Assembly: GCF_005233875.1 (NCBI RefSeq)
Contig: NZ_SZPZ01000004.1
Location: 930,001-994,000 of the forward strand
Source of the DNA: Kribbella jiaozuonensis
GTDB taxonomy: Bacteria; Actinomycetota; Actinomycetes; Propionibacteriales; Kribbellaceae
Reading direction: 5' to 3'
Length of the DNA stretch: 64,000 nt
Shown: positions 63,451 through 64,000 of the stretch, piece after piece
Layout: each line of letters starts with the position of its first letter
Position numbering within the stretch: the first letter of the stretch is position 1
The notes under the pieces: model-generated
Seen by the model: only the letters and a program-made list of their open reading frames with translations
The model's database searches: none
Told to the model about the DNA's origin: nothing
Program-made: the position numbers and the translations under genes

Positions 63451-64000
63451 TGCGCACGTTCGCAGGAGTAGTCGCCATCGCAGCTTCTGCAGCCGTCATC
63501 TATTCGGCACAGGCCGGCTGGTGGCCGAACGTGGTGCTGGCAATCGGCACCATCGCCGTTGCCGTGGTTGTCTGGCGGTTCGGGCGTGGTTTGACGGTTG
63601 CCGGAGTGGTGATCGTCGCAGGGCTGTGCCAGCTGCCCGGGCTGACTCACGCGCCGATCACCAGCACGGATGCCTACCGGTACGTGTGGGACGGGCGCGT
63701 GCAGTTGGCCGGGCATTCGCCGTACGCGCGGGTGCCTTTGGACGACGCTCTGGCGCAGCTGCGGGACCCCATCCTCTTCCCGGGCTTGTCACCGACCGAG
63801 AAGTCCGGGGTGACACAACAGACCCCGCAGGATCCCACCGACGACCCACGCACACGCATCAATCGGCCGCTTGTCCCCACGATCTATCCCCCAGTGGCAC
63901 AGGCCTACTTCACCGTCGTCGCGCTGGTCACACCCTGGTCAGCCGGCACCCTCGGCCTCCAGATAGCCGCCGCATTGATCGCAATCGCACTCACCTGGCT
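63450..64000 (+). CDS. GT-C/GT87-like membrane glycosyltransferase, partial (3' end beyond window)
   Basis: ATG 63450 shares one base with the previous stop (TGATG); at least 183 codons are open to the window edge. Three hydrophobic helices are visible in the first ~65 residues, then a loop with STDAYRYVWDGRVQLAGHSPYARVP and RINRPLVPTIYPPVAQAYF. This loop pattern is common in polyprenyl-phosphate-sugar-dependent GT-C enzymes. Likely works with the GT2 and fusion proteins. Confidence 0.7.
   Translation, partial: MRTFAGVVAIAASAAVIYSAQAGWWPNVVLAIGTIAVAVVVWRFGRGLTVAGVVIVAGLCQLPGLTHAPITSTDAYRYVWDGRVQLAGHSPYARVPLDDALAQLRDPILFPGLSPTEKSGVTQQTPQDPTDDPRTRINRPLVPTIYPPVAQAYFTVVALVTPWSAGTLGLQIAAALIAIALTW

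Overview
The window reads as chromosomal DNA of a very GC-rich actinomycete. Codon third positions are almost all G or C, GTG and TTG starts are common, stop-start overlaps (ATGA, GTGA, TGATG) are frequent, and the gene order is actinobacterial. Codon style and gene content fit a soil Actinomycetes lineage such as Kribbella or another Propionibacteriales genus, but that placement is inference. No tRNA, rRNA, CRISPR array or complete mobile element was seen.

The backbone is a conserved block, nearly all on the minus strand: aspS-hisS-MBL hydrolase (19.3-23.1 kb), a DUF349 gene on plus (23.3-24.5 kb), relA-apt-secF-secD-yajC-ruvB-ruvA-ruvC (29.8-38.8 kb), yebC-pdxT (43.5-44.9 kb) and pdxS (51.9-52.8 kb). 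Much of this order is familiar from Mycobacterium and Streptomyces. Three accessory inserts split it. Island I (24.5-29.75 kb) holds a DUF559-like nuclease, GrpB, an exported papain-like protease with a membrane-anchored partner, a divergent HTH regulator and an M15-like lipoprotein. Island II (38.9-43.5 kb) holds an Eis-like acetyltransferase, a DUF4442-like protein, a methyltransferase, a lipoprotein and two repeat arrays. Island III (44.9-51.9 kb) holds a sugar ABC transporter and the helicase hrpB.

The left flank (1-19.2 kb) is accessory. It starts with a SIR2-domain protein, cut by the window edge, that overlaps the end of an RmlB-like SDR gene. Next come a PrsW-type membrane protease, a GntR/YtrA-type regulator-membrane protein pair under a clear promoter-operator, and an AraC-VOC pair. 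A six-gene operon for peptide- or amide-type uptake (SBP, two permeases, fused ATPase) plus formamidase and MetX-like hydrolase follows, behind a GntR/FCD regulator with GTATAC boxes. The flank ends with an ECF sigma/anti-sigma-like pair and an exported GH19-type protein.

The right flank (52.9-64 kb) has a MocR-type PdxR next to pdxS with shared GTGGACT sites, a minimal family A DNA polymerase, a SigG-like sigma factor with a membrane partner, an mtnP-SDR pair, a two-component system, and a glycosyltransferase cluster (GT2, a DUF2064-methyltransferase fusion, a GT-C membrane enzyme) that runs off the edge.

The most unusual items are the SIR2/RmlB-like pair, the ~100-bp hairpin repeat array at 42.1-42.6 kb, the 34-bp tandem duplication of a gene's stop region at 40.14-40.26 kb, and the exported protease module at 26.4-28.8 kb. 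Several regulatory sites could be read directly: a LexA box before ruvC, PdxR-like boxes, a YtrA-type operator inside a promoter, and an operator inside the sugar-ABC promoter.
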